Of a DNA stretch of 32,585 nucleotides, positions 22,571 through 30,071 are shown piece by piece (the first letter of the stretch is position 1; every line of letters starts with the position of its first letter). Position numbers and translations under genes: made by a program. The notes beneath the pieces are model-generated. The model did not search any database. It saw only the letters and a program-made list of their open reading frames with translations, and was not told where the DNA came from. The DNA comes from Phycisphaera mikurensis NBRC 102666. Lineage in GTDB: Bacteria; Planctomycetota; Phycisphaerae; Phycisphaerales; SM1A02. The DNA lies in NCBI GenBank assembly GCA_945870475.1, contig CAMBSR010000002.1, forward strand, positions 1 to 32,585, given 5' to 3'.

Positions 22571-23827
22571 ATGATCCAGGCCCCCCTCGTCGCCCGGTTG
22601 TGCATCGCCGCATCGGCATCGTTCCTCGCGGCCGCCGCGTTCGCCGCGCCGCAGTACGGGGGCTCCAAGGGCGGAGCAACCGCCCCGCCGATGACCGACG
22701 GCGACGGCAAGGGCAAGGTGAAGGACGACAAGGGTAAGGATGACAGGGGTGCCGCTCCCATGTCGGAAGCCAAGTACTACGAGAAGCTCGACAAGGAGGA
22801 CCGCGAGGCCCTCCAGGCGAACGTCGGCTGGGTGATCCCCAAGCCCCCGGCCACGCTCAACTGGTTCGGCGGCGAGGCGATGGCCCGCAGCGATTTCCAG
22901 GGCAAGGTCACGGTGATCCGTTCCGTGGGCGGAAAGTCCAGCCCGCGCGTGGCGCTCGAGAAGGTGAAGAAGGCACTGCCCGAGGGCGTGGTCCTCGTGG
23001 GCCTGCACACCCCGGAGCAGGCCGACCGTGCCGACAACATCTTCGCGAAGGACCCGCCGTGCCTGGTGGCGGTGGACGCCTCCGGCGAATGGTGCGACGC
23101 GCTCGGCGTGTGGAAGCGCCCGGTGAACATCGTCATCGACAAGACCGGCGCGGTCCGCTTCGCGGGCCTCAGCGAGGACGGCCTGAAGGCGAAGCTCCCC
23201 GAGCTCCTGGCGGAGGAAACGGACGAGAGCGTCGAGGCGAAGGAGAAGCCGGCTGCGCCGGGAGCTGCGGCGACCAAGCCTGCGGAGGACGTGAAGTGGC
23301 CGGAGTTCCTCGCACCCGTCGATAGCGCCTCCGACATGCGCGGCAAGACGATCCCCGGCTTCACGGTGGCATCATGGATCACCCCGCGCCCCGATGCGAG
23401 CGGTCGGCTGGTGGCGATCGACTTCTGGGCCACCTGGTGCGGCCCCTGCCGCGCCGCCATCCCGCACGTCAACGAGCTGAACGACAAGTACGGCAAGGAC
23501 ATGCTGTTCGTGGGGATCAGCGACGAGAAGGACAGCGCCTTCACCGCCGGCCTCAAGAAGCAGAAGCTCAAGCCCGCCGACTTCAGGTATTCGCTTGCGC
23601 TCGACCCCGCCGGCACGCTGAAGAACAAGTTCTTCGGCGTGAAGGGCATCCCGCACATGGCCATCTTCTCGCCCGACGGCATCGTCCGCTGGCAGGGACA
23701 CCCGATGAGCCTGCAGGAATCCGACATCGAGAAGATGATCGCCGCCAACCGCGCCAATGCGAAGCCCGTCGCCACCAAGGGCGCACGCGGATGGGCAGCC
23801 TCGGGCGCCGGTCAGAAGTCTCGGTGA
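22571..23827 (+). CDS. Exported TlpA-like thioredoxin with two thioredoxin-fold domains
   Basis: This 418-residue protein is secreted or envelope-bound. Its signal peptide (1-26, ending AFAA) is followed by a Lys/Asp-rich linker (44-60). The first thioredoxin-like domain (about 90-215) starts GKVTVIRSVGGKSSPR, where the active site WCxxC should be, so it has lost both cysteines. Two other cysteines (Cys164, Cys175) occur in it. A charged Ala/Pro linker precedes the second domain (about 255-400), which keeps VAIDFWATWCGPCR with Cys290 and Cys293 and the cis-Pro in GIPHMAIF. The second half should thus reduce or exchange disulfides outside the cytoplasm. Its 3' end overlaps the convergent polyprenyl synthase gene by 16 nt. 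Substrate proteins are unknown. Confidence 0.88.
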   Translation: MIQAPLVARLCIAASASFLAAAAFAAPQYGGSKGGATAPPMTDGDGKGKVKDDKGKDDRGAAPMSEAKYYEKLDKEDREALQANVGWVIPKPPATLNWFGGEAMARSDFQGKVTVIRSVGGKSSPRVALEKVKKALPEGVVLVGLHTPEQADRADNIFAKDPPCLVAVDASGEWCDALGVWKRPVNIVIDKTGAVRFAGLSEDGLKAKLPELLAEETDESVEAKEKPAAPGAAATKPAEDVKWPEFLAPVDSASDMRGKTIPGFTVASWITPRPDASGRLVAIDFWATWCGPCRAAIPHVNELNDKYGKDMLFVGISDEKDSAFTAGLKKQKLKPADFRYSLALDPAGTLKNKFFGVKGIPHMAIFSPDGIVRWQGHPMSLQESDIEKMIAANRANAKPVATKGARGWAASGAGQKSR

Positions 23828-24783
23828 ACGATCGCCATCGCCGCGGCATCGAGCGCATCCCGCGACACTCCCGCGGGGACGTGCCGCAGTTCCGTGCGCG
23901 CCGCCGCCACCAGCTCCACCGCGCGTGAGCGCGCAGCAGCGAGCGAGCCGCTCGACGTGAGCTCCGCCAGCAGGGCCGCGCCGTCGCGCGCGCGGATTGC
24001 CTCGATCGTGCGCTCGCGCACCTCGCCGGAGGCCTGTGCCAGGTGGATGATCACCGGGAGCGTGAGCTTCCCCTTCTCGAGGTCGCGGCCGAGGCTCTTG
24101 CCCACCACGTCCTGGCGCCCTTCGAGGTCGAGCAGGTCGTCCTGGATCTGGAACGCCACGCCGATCCCCTCGCCGAAGCGACGCAGCGCGGCCACGGCAT
24201 CGGCCGGCGCACCCGAGAGCTGCGCACCGAGCTCGCAGCACGCACCGATCAGGACGGCGGTCTTGCGGCGCACGATCTCGAAGTACGTGCGCTCATCCAG
24301 CGAGAGGTCCTCGCGGTGGCTGAGCTGCACCAACTCGCCCTCGCAGAGCGTGTTGGTCACTTCCCCGAGGCGCAGGTTGAGCGCCGGGTCGCCGGCGCGG
24401 CTGCACAGGTGGAAGGCGTTCGAGATCAGGTAGTCGCCGAGCATCACCGCCACCTCGTTGCCGCGCAGGTGGTTCACGGTGTGGCCCTTGCGGCGCACCT
24501 CGGCCTCGTCGAGCACGTCATCGTGCACGAGGGTGGCCATGTGGATCATCTCGCAGGTGGCGGCCACGATCACGTGCCGCTCGCCCACCGGGCCGAATGC
24601 CTGGCCGCAGAGGAACACCATGGTGGGCCGCAGCATCTTGCCGCGGTAGCGCTCGACGTGGCGGCACAGCGTGTTGACGGGCGGCAGGTCGCTCGCGAGC
24701 TGGCGCTCGAAGGCCTTGCCCACTTCCGCCAGGAGCGGCGCGAGCTGGGACAGTCCCAGGCCTTCGGAGCCGGTCGAGATCAC
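23812..24783 (-). CDS. Long-chain polyprenyl diphosphate synthase (IspB/octaprenyl type)
   Basis: This 323-residue trans-prenyl transferase extends farnesyl or geranylgeranyl diphosphate with isopentenyl units, probably for the quinone side chain. The first Asp-rich motif is DDVLDEAEVRR (88-98), the second DDLLD (215-219). RGKMLRPTMVFL (47-58) and GKTLTLP-like GKLTLPV (238-244) are also typical. Ala83, five residues before the first motif, is small, which in this family allows long products. The GTG start overlaps the stop of the methyltransferase gene (GTGA at 24783-24780), so the two are translationally coupled. That supports shared quinone or isoprenoid work but does not prove it. The exact chain length cannot be set from the sequence. 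Confidence 0.93.
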   Translation of the reverse strand: MISTGSEGLGLSQLAPLLAEVGKAFERQLASDLPPVNTLCRHVERYRGKMLRPTMVFLCGQAFGPVGERHVIVAATCEMIHMATLVHDDVLDEAEVRRKGHTVNHLRGNEVAVMLGDYLISNAFHLCSRAGDPALNLRLGEVTNTLCEGELVQLSHREDLSLDERTYFEIVRRKTAVLIGACCELGAQLSGAPADAVAALRRFGEGIGVAFQIQDDLLDLEGRQDVVGKSLGRDLEKGKLTLPVIIHLAQASGEVRERTIEAIRARDGAALLAELTSSGSLAAARSRAVELVAAARTELRHVPAGVSRDALDAAAMAIVHRDF

Positions 24784-25634
24784 CGCGGCTTCTCCGCCGA
24801 CAGGTAGGCGATCCAGCCCGCGCAGGCCTCGCCGACCGTCTTCTTGCGGTAGATGCCGTTGCCTTCGCCGGTCTTCTTGACGGTGCCTTCCCAGTACACG
24901 GCCGGACGCACGAAGCCCGCGTCCTCCAGCGCTTCCTGGATCTCGGCCAGCGTCCACAGGCGCCAGTCGTAGGTGAAGGCCTTGCGGATCTCGGTGCCAT
25001 CGGGGAAGCGGAAGTGGATGTGGTTCAGGACGTCGCCGTTGACCGGGTTGTACTTCTCGGTGTCCCAGATGTAGGTGAAGCCGTCGAGGTCGCGCTCCTC
25101 CTTGGTGACGGAGAAGCTCTCGTAGCCGCCGTACGAATCCAGCACGAACACGCCGCCCGGCTTGAGGTTGGAGAACGCGGCCTTGAAGTACTTCACCAGC
25201 TCGGCGCGCTTCTTGAAGATGAAGTAGCTGAAGTTGAGCGCCACCAGCACGTCGGCCGGCTCGGTGCGCGTGCTGAGCACGTTGCCCTTCACGTACTTCA
25301 TGCGGCCGCGCTGCTCGGCGGAGAGCTTGTCCCAGTGACGCTTCCTGCCCCACGCCATGGTCTTGGCACAGAGATCGATACCGACGGCGCGGTTGCCCGC
25401 GCGGTGCTTCACCCATTCGCAGCTGGCGAAGCCGGTGCCGCAGAAGTCCTCGCGCACCACCTCCGGCAGGCGGCCGTTGCGCTCGCGGAAGGCGCGCTCG
25501 ATGAAGGCGATCTCCGCGGAAGGTTCCTGCACCGAGCCCTCGTAGAGCTCGTGGCGGTCGCTGGTGCGGGCGGTGCGCCAGCCGGAACGGGCGGGCTTCT
25601 TCTTGGTCTTGCGACGGGTGTTGGCAGTGGGCAT
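24780..25634 (-). CDS. Class I SAM-dependent methyltransferase
   Basis: This 284-residue protein has a very basic N-terminus (TRRKTKKKPAR, 6-16) and then a Rossmann methyltransferase domain. Motif I is EDFCGTGFAS (62-71) and the acidic end of strand 2 is GIDLC (85-89). A motif near VLVALNFSYFIFKKR (about 129-143) corresponds to the strand-4 region, followed by LKPGGVFVLDSYGG. The substrate is unknown: it could be a small molecule or a quinone precursor, given the coupled polyprenyl synthase gene downstream (GTGA overlap). It follows the metallopeptidase gene by 29 nt. TACGAT on this strand lies 12 nt before the ATG, so it may also have its own promoter. Confidence 0.88.
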   Translation of the reverse strand: MPTANTRRKTKKKPARSGWRTARTSDRHELYEGSVQEPSAEIAFIERAFRERNGRLPEVVREDFCGTGFASCEWVKHRAGNRAVGIDLCAKTMAWGRKRHWDKLSAEQRGRMKYVKGNVLSTRTEPADVLVALNFSYFIFKKRAELVKYFKAAFSNLKPGGVFVLDSYGGYESFSVTKEERDLDGFTYIWDTEKYNPVNGDVLNHIHFRFPDGTEIRKAFTYDWRLWTLAEIQEALEDAGFVRPAVYWEGTVKKTGEGNGIYRKKTVGEACAGWIAYLSAEKPR

Positions 25635-25646
25635 TTGAGGGGCGGA

Positions 25647-25652
25647 ATCGTA
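25647..25652 (-). promoter_or_regulatory. -10-like TACGAT before the methyltransferase gene
   Basis: On the minus strand TACGAT ends 12 nt before the ATG at 25634, giving a leader of about 5 nt. It sits in the 29-nt gap behind the metallopeptidase gene. Confidence 0.35.
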
Positions 25653-25663
25653 GCCGCCACGGC

Positions 25664-26989
25664 TCAGCGGCGCGGCGTGCCGTCGTTCGTCCGGTACCAC
25701 TGCGAGGCCGACTGCGAGAGCATGGCGGGCGCCACCCCGAAGTCCTCGCCAAGGGCCTTCTGCCACGGCGCTCCGCCCTTCACCGACTTGACCCAGGTGC
25801 CGAACTTCTGCGGTCGGTCGGCGATCATCAGGTCCACCAGCAGGTAGCCCACCGAGTACCCGATGGCGTTGTCGCCGGGCCACGTGCCTTCCTTGCCGCT
25901 CATGGCCATGATCTTGCCGGCATCGCCGCCCTGGCGGAAGAACGCCAGCCCCTGCGGGCGCCGGCTGGCGTCCACCTTGGAACGCGGCACGCAGGTGCGC
26001 GCCACCCATTCCGCGAAGCCCTCGTTGGCCCAGTCCGGCAGCTGCACCGGCGTGGCGTAGCGGTAGACGATGCCGTGGGTGGTCTCGTGCACCAGGGTGC
26101 TCGCGAACTCCAGCTCGTCGTTGCCGCGGTAGATGTTGATGTAGACCTGCGGGCCCTTCATGTGGCAGACGCCGCGCAGGTTCGGCGGCGCCTTGTGGTT
26201 GAAGATGGCAGCCTCGGCCAAACGGAACGTGTCCTGCTTCTGGAACGCCAGGATCACCGCCTTGCCCCAGAACAGGTTGACGCCCTTGGGCACGGCCAGC
26301 ACGTCGGCCACGCGCGCATACATGCTGTCGAGCTCGCGGCCCCAGCGCTGGAGCTCCGCGCGCGGCAGGTCTCCGTACAGGAGGAACATCTCGGTTTCCA
26401 CGCTTTCCGAGGTCACGCCCGCCACCTGCATCGCGGCCACCGCCTCCTGGCGCATCCGGTCGATCGCCTGCGCGCGCTCCGCGTCCGTGAGCACGGGCCA
26501 TGGCTTCGCGGTGGCGTCGTCGGGAAGCACGTCGTCCTGCAGGCGCTTCTCGCGGTCCATGCGCTCGCGCTCCTCGCGCGCGGCGAACGCGGCCTTGCCG
26601 CGGGTGCGCGCGGCGTCGATCGCAGCCGGCGCGGCACCCAGGCGCTTGGCCTGGCCGAATGCATCGTCGGCGAACTGCGTGCCGCCCTTCGCGCCCGTGA
26701 GCAGCTCGCCGAGGTTCACCCAGAGTGGCGCGCTCTTGCGATCCATCACCTGCATGTAGATGCGGCGCAGGTCGGCCGCCACCAGGTCGCTCCAACCGTA
26801 CTCGCCGAAACTCCCCACGAACCGATCGGTGGTCCAGGAGGTGATCTTCCCTGCGAACGCCGCGCCGGTGACCAGGCGGCCGCGAACCTCCACCGGCCGA
26901 TCCAACGTGCCCTGCGAGTGCGCCTGCCAGCACAGGCACGCTGCCATGATGGCAGCGAAGAGGAGCGGGAATCGTGGTGCGGCACCCAT
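25664..26989 (-). CDS. Secreted gluzincin-type zinc metallopeptidase (HExxH ... NEGFAE)
   Basis: This 441-residue protein begins with a signal peptide (MGAAPRFPLLFAAIMAACLC, cleavage near HSQ). A region around 30-110 looks like a small beta domain (VEVRGRLVTGAAFAGKI), and a charged, helical middle part follows. The catalytic core is TLVHETTHGIVYRY with the HETTH zinc motif, followed about 20 residues later by WANEGFAEWVA, giving the third ligand Glu. That is the gluzincin arrangement used by many exported peptidases. Function is therefore proteolysis or peptide turnover outside the cytoplasm; substrate unknown. The frame is open 38 codons further upstream, but the ATG at 26989 opens the signal peptide and has TACGCT 8 nt upstream. 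It heads the metallopeptidase, methyltransferase and polyprenyl synthase cluster. Confidence 0.87.
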   Translation of the reverse strand: MGAAPRFPLLFAAIMAACLCWQAHSQGTLDRPVEVRGRLVTGAAFAGKITSWTTDRFVGSFGEYGWSDLVAADLRRIYMQVMDRKSAPLWVNLGELLTGAKGGTQFADDAFGQAKRLGAAPAAIDAARTRGKAAFAAREERERMDREKRLQDDVLPDDATAKPWPVLTDAERAQAIDRMRQEAVAAMQVAGVTSESVETEMFLLYGDLPRAELQRWGRELDSMYARVADVLAVPKGVNLFWGKAVILAFQKQDTFRLAEAAIFNHKAPPNLRGVCHMKGPQVYINIYRGNDELEFASTLVHETTHGIVYRYATPVQLPDWANEGFAEWVARTCVPRSKVDASRRPQGLAFFRQGGDAGKIMAMSGKEGTWPGDNAIGYSVGYLLVDLMIADRPQKFGTWVKSVKGGAPWQKALGEDFGVAPAMLSQSASQWYRTNDGTPRR

Positions 26990-26997
26990 GGAAGGAA

Positions 26998-27003
26998 AGC
27001 GTA
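26998..27003 (-). promoter_or_regulatory. -10-like TACGCT before the metallopeptidase gene
   Basis: On the minus strand TACGCT ends 8 nt before the ATG at 26989. It is the same hexamer as before the exporter gene at 13664. Confidence 0.45.
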
Positions 27004-27168
27004 GCCGCCCCCAACGCCGCGCACGACGCAAACCAACGCATGGAAGGCTCTTACGCGCCTCACCCTCGATTCCGACCCCGAAACTGAGCACCCACAAATG
27101 CACGAATCCCGCCTGAAGACGTCAATACCGCCCCCCTTCATGCCGATGCCTTTCCCGCTGGCCACGGA

Positions 27169-27185
27169 TTGGCAAGCCGTTTGCA
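27169..27185 (+). promoter_or_regulatory. Sigma-54-type (-24/-12) promoter upstream of clpC
   Basis: TTGGCAAGCCGTTTGCA matches the sigma-54 consensus YTGGCACGRNNNTTGCW at all positions except two. The invariant GG (27171-27172) and GC (27183-27184) have the correct 12-nt register. The start would be near 27196, leaving a leader of about 100 nt. TTGGCA with TATCCG 16 nt later could alternatively be a weak sigma-70 promoter. No activator gene or paired upstream binding sites were recognised. Confidence 0.5.
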
Positions 27186-27259
27186 CCCTGTATCCGCACG
27201 AACCCACGGATCAATTCCTAGCATTGACCGCTCACGGTTCGTACGGTTGGAATGAAGCA

Positions 27260-27292
27260 GGTCCGGAGAACCCGGACCAACCCCGAAGGAGG
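27260..27292 (+). promoter_or_regulatory. 5' leader hairpin and strong Shine-Dalgarno of clpC
   Basis: GGTCCGG (27260-27266) pairs with CCGGACC (27272-27278) around a 5-nt loop, 7 nt before AAGGAGG (27286-27292). The latter lies 5 nt before the ATG. This is the clearest ribosome site in the window. The hairpin is placed where it could affect ribosome access. Confidence 0.6.
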
Positions 27293-27297
27293 CTGGA

Positions 27298-29838
27298 ATG
27301 TTCGAACGACTCACTGACCGCGCCCGCAAGGTCATGGCCCTGGCAAACCAGGAAGCCCAGCGTTTCAACCACGAGTACATCGGCACGGAGCACATCCTGC
27401 TCGGCCTCGTGAAGGAGGGCTCGGGCGTCGGCGCCAACGTCCTCAAGAATCTGGACATCGACCTCCGCAAGGTTCGCCTCGAGGTGGAGAAGCTCGTCAA
27501 GAGCGGCCCCGAGATGGTGACCATGGGCAAGCTCCCGCAGACGCCCCGCGCCAAGAAGGTCATCGAGTACGCGATCGAGGAAGCGCGCAACCTGAACCAC
27601 AACTACGTGGGCACCGAGCACCTCCTGCTCGGCCTGCTCCGCGAGCACGACGGCGTCGCCGCCCAGGTGCTCATGAACCTCGGCCTCAAGCTCGAGGAAG
27701 TCCGCGAGGAAGTCCTCAACCTCCTCGGCGCCGGCAGCGACCAGGAGCGCGACGAGGCTCCGCAGCAGCCCGCCGAACCGCAGTCCCAGGAGCCCGGCCC
27801 CGTCGAGGGCGGCACCACGGCCCGCCGCGGCAAGAGCAAGACCCCGGCCCTCGACAGCTTCGGCCGCGACCTCACCGAACTCGCCAAGAGCGGCGAGCTC
27901 GACCCGGTGATCGGCCGCGAGCACGAGATCGAGCGCCTCATCCAGATCCTGAGCCGCCGCACCAAGAACAACCCCGTCCTCCTGGGCGAGGCCGGCGTCG
28001 GCAAGACCGCGATCGTGGAGGGCCTGGCACAGCGCATCCTGGCGCAGGAAGTCCCCGACCTCCTGTTCGACAAGCGCCTGGTGGTGCTTGACCTCGCCAG
28101 CATGGTGGCCGGCACCAAGTACCGCGGCCAGTTCGAGGAGCGCATCAAGGCGGTGATGAACGAGGTGCGTCGCGCCAAGAACATCATCCTCTTCATCGAC
28201 GAGCTGCACACGCTCGTGGGTGCCGGCGGCGCCGAGGGCGCGATCGACGCGTCCAACGTGCTCAAGCCCGCCCTCGCCCGCGGCGAGATCCAGTGCGTCG
28301 GCGCCACCACCTTCGACGAGTACCGCAAGTACATCGAGAAGGATGCCGCGCTCGAGCGCCGCTTCCAGTCGATCCCCGTCGAGCCGCCGAACGCCGAGCA
28401 GAGCTTCCTGATCCTGCAGGGCCTGCGCGAGCGCTACGAGAAGCACCACAAGGTGCGCATCACCGACGGTGCCCTCAAGGCCGCGGTGGACCTCTCGGGC
28501 CGGTACATCACCGGTCGCGTGCAGCCGGACAAGTCGATCGACGTGATCGACGAGGCCGGTGCGCGGTTGCGCCTCAAGTCCATGACCAAGCCGCCGGATC
28601 TGGCGGACATGGAGGCCCGCATCGAGCGCCTCTCCATCGAGAAGGACGAGTCGGTCAAGAACGCCGACTACGAGAAGGCCGCGGAACTCCGCGACCAGGC
28701 CGAGAAGCTCCGCAAGGAGAAGGAGCGCATGCAGCAGACCTGGCGCGACCGCATGAACGAGGTCGATGCCGTGGTCGACGAGAACGTCATCGCCGAGGTC
28801 GTCAGCAAGATGACCGGCGTGCCGCTCACCCGCCTCGAGAAGGCGGAAAGCGCGCGTCTCCTGCAGCTGGAGGCCGAACTGCACAAGTCGGTCATCAGCC
28901 AGGACGAGGCGGTCAAGCAGGTGGCCCGCGCCATCCGCAAGGCCCGCTCCGGCCTCAAGGACCCGAAGCGCCCGATGGGCTCCTTCATGTTCCTCGGGCC
29001 GACCGGCGTCGGCAAGACGCTCCTCGCCAAGGCCCTCGCCGAGTTCATGTTCGGCGACCCGGACGCGATGATCCGCCTCGACATGTCCGAGTACATGGAG
29101 AAGCACAACGTGTCGCGCCTGGTCGGCGCTCCTCCCGGCTACGTCGGGTACGAGGAGGGCGGCCAGCTCACCGAGCGCGTGCGCCGGCGTCCCTACTCGG
29201 TCATCCTCTTCGACGAGGTCGAGAAGGCCCACCCGGACGTCTTCAACATGCTCCTGCAGGTGATGGACGACGGCCACCTGACCGACTCGTTCGGCCGCCG
29301 CATCGATTTCCGCAACGCCATCATCATCATGACGTCGAACATCGGTTCCGACATCATCAAGGGCGGCGCGAACTTCGGCTTCACCAAGCGCCAGGAGGTG
29401 CAGGACTACGAGAAGATCAAGAAGTCCCTGCAGAGCGAGGCGGAGAAGTTCTTCCGTCCCGAGTTCATCAACCGCCTCGACGACATGATCGTGTTCCGTC
29501 CGCTCATCAAGCCGGACCTCACGCACATCATCGACCTCGAGATGGCCAAGGTGCGCGATCGCCTGAAGGGCCGCGGCATGAGCCTCACGGTGAGCGATGC
29601 CGCCAAGGACTTCCTGATCGAGAAGGGCTACAACCCCGACTACGGTGCCCGTCCGCTGCGCCGCGCGCTGGCGCAGTACATCGAGGATCCGCTCGCCGAG
29701 CGCCTGCTCAGCGGCGAGTTCATGGACGGGACCGCCATCGAGGCCACCCGCGACGAAGGCAACGACTACCTCACCTTCGTGGGAACCGGCGGCACCTCCA
29801 CCGACGAGACCCGCAAGGTCGAGGCACAGCCGACCTGA
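27298..29838 (+). CDS. clpC: ATP-dependent Clp protease unfoldase ClpC
   Basis: This is an 846-residue Hsp100 unfoldase that feeds proteins to ClpP or refolds them. Two Clp-N repeats (1-145; [24 protein letters not shown]) and a Pro/Gln-rich linker precede AAA-1, with Walker A GEAGVGKT (230-237) and Walker B ILFIDE (297-302). The UVR-type coiled middle segment (about 444-485, [15 protein letters not shown]) distinguishes ClpC from ClpA and ClpB. AAA-2 has Walker A GPTGVGKT (567-574). An NFGF segment before DYEKIKKSL sits where ClpC has its ClpP-binding G-F loop. AAGGAGG lies 5 nt before the ATG. No ctsR or mcsAB cluster, typical of Firmicutes, is present. A sigma-54-like promoter precedes it and a strong terminator follows. 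Confidence 0.97.
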   Translation: MFERLTDRARKVMALANQEAQRFNHEYIGTEHILLGLVKEGSGVGANVLKNLDIDLRKVRLEVEKLVKSGPEMVTMGKLPQTPRAKKVIEYAIEEARNLNHNYVGTEHLLLGLLREHDGVAAQVLMNLGLKLEEVREEVLNLLGAGSDQERDEAPQQPAEPQSQEPGPVEGGTTARRGKSKTPALDSFGRDLTELAKSGELDPVIGREHEIERLIQILSRRTKNNPVLLGEAGVGKTAIVEGLAQRILAQEVPDLLFDKRLVVLDLASMVAGTKYRGQFEERIKAVMNEVRRAKNIILFIDELHTLVGAGGAEGAIDASNVLKPALARGEIQCVGATTFDEYRKYIEKDAALERRFQSIPVEPPNAEQSFLILQGLRERYEKHHKVRITDGALKAAVDLSGRYITGRVQPDKSIDVIDEAGARLRLKSMTKPPDLADMEARIERLSIEKDESVKNADYEKAAELRDQAEKLRKEKERMQQTWRDRMNEVDAVVDENVIAEVVSKMTGVPLTRLEKAESARLLQLEAELHKSVISQDEAVKQVARAIRKARSGLKDPKRPMGSFMFLGPTGVGKTLLAKALAEFMFGDPDAMIRLDMSEYMEKHNVSRLVGAPPGYVGYEEGGQLTERVRRRPYSVILFDEVEKAHPDVFNMLLQVMDDGHLTDSFGRRIDFRNAIIIMTSNIGSDIIKGGANFGFTKRQEVQDYEKIKKSLQSEAEKFFRPEFINRLDDMIVFRPLIKPDLTHIIDLEMAKVRDRLKGRGMSLTVSDAAKDFLIEKGYNPDYGARPLRRALAQYIEDPLAERLLSGEFMDGTAIEATRDEGNDYLTFVGTGGTSTDETRKVEAQPT

Positions 29839-29872
29839 CCGCCGACGGGCCAGCAACCAAGTTCCAGCTTCC

Positions 29873-29916
29873 GTCCGCCGGACACGCACTGACGCGTGTC
29901 CGGCGGACGTGCTTTT
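29873..29916 (+). terminator. Strong intrinsic terminator after clpC
   Basis: GTCCGCCGGACACGC (29873-29887) pairs perfectly with GCGTGTCCGGCGGAC (29894-29908) around a 6-nt loop. GTGCTTTT follows. The 15-bp stem and 6-nt loop match the geometry of the terminator at 11971. Confidence 0.93.
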
Positions 29917-30071
29917 GGTCGGATAAGCCGCAGAGGGCTGATGCGGCCCGGCTCCGGCGGCGAATCCGTACCGGGGGAGCAACGATGGACCCATTCCGGG
30001 CAACCGTCGTTTCCCTCCCGGGGGTTCCCGGGGTACCGTTATCCCGGAACCACCGACGACGGAATCCAGAC
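29917..30071 (+). other. Leader region of the deiminase gene
   Basis: This stretch contains G/C runs, a TACCGT (30034-30039) that is only a weak -10 candidate, and an alternative in-frame ATG at 29985 with GGGGGAG upstream. I see no separate gene. Confidence 0.5.

Larger units (their letters stand above)
26990..27297. other. 308-nt divergent intergenic region, metallopeptidase/clpC
   Basis: This gap has no supported gene. From left to right it holds the TACGCT element of the metallopeptidase (minus), about 165 nt in which I see nothing, a sigma-54-like promoter (27169-27185), a TTGACC (27224-27229) without a good -10, a 7-bp hairpin (27260-27278) and the strong clpC ribosome site (27286-27292). 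Confidence 0.7.

Noticed and set aside
27224-27252. Sigma-70 promoter TTGACC + 17 nt + TTGGAA before clpC
   Set aside because: The -10 hexamer is poor and overlaps nothing conserved; the sigma-54-like site is a much better match.
28293-30071. Open frame extending the deiminase gene upstream through most of clpC
   Set aside because: It is a shifted-frame shadow of clpC and crosses the strong terminator at 29873-29916. The true N-terminus is the signal peptide near 30072.
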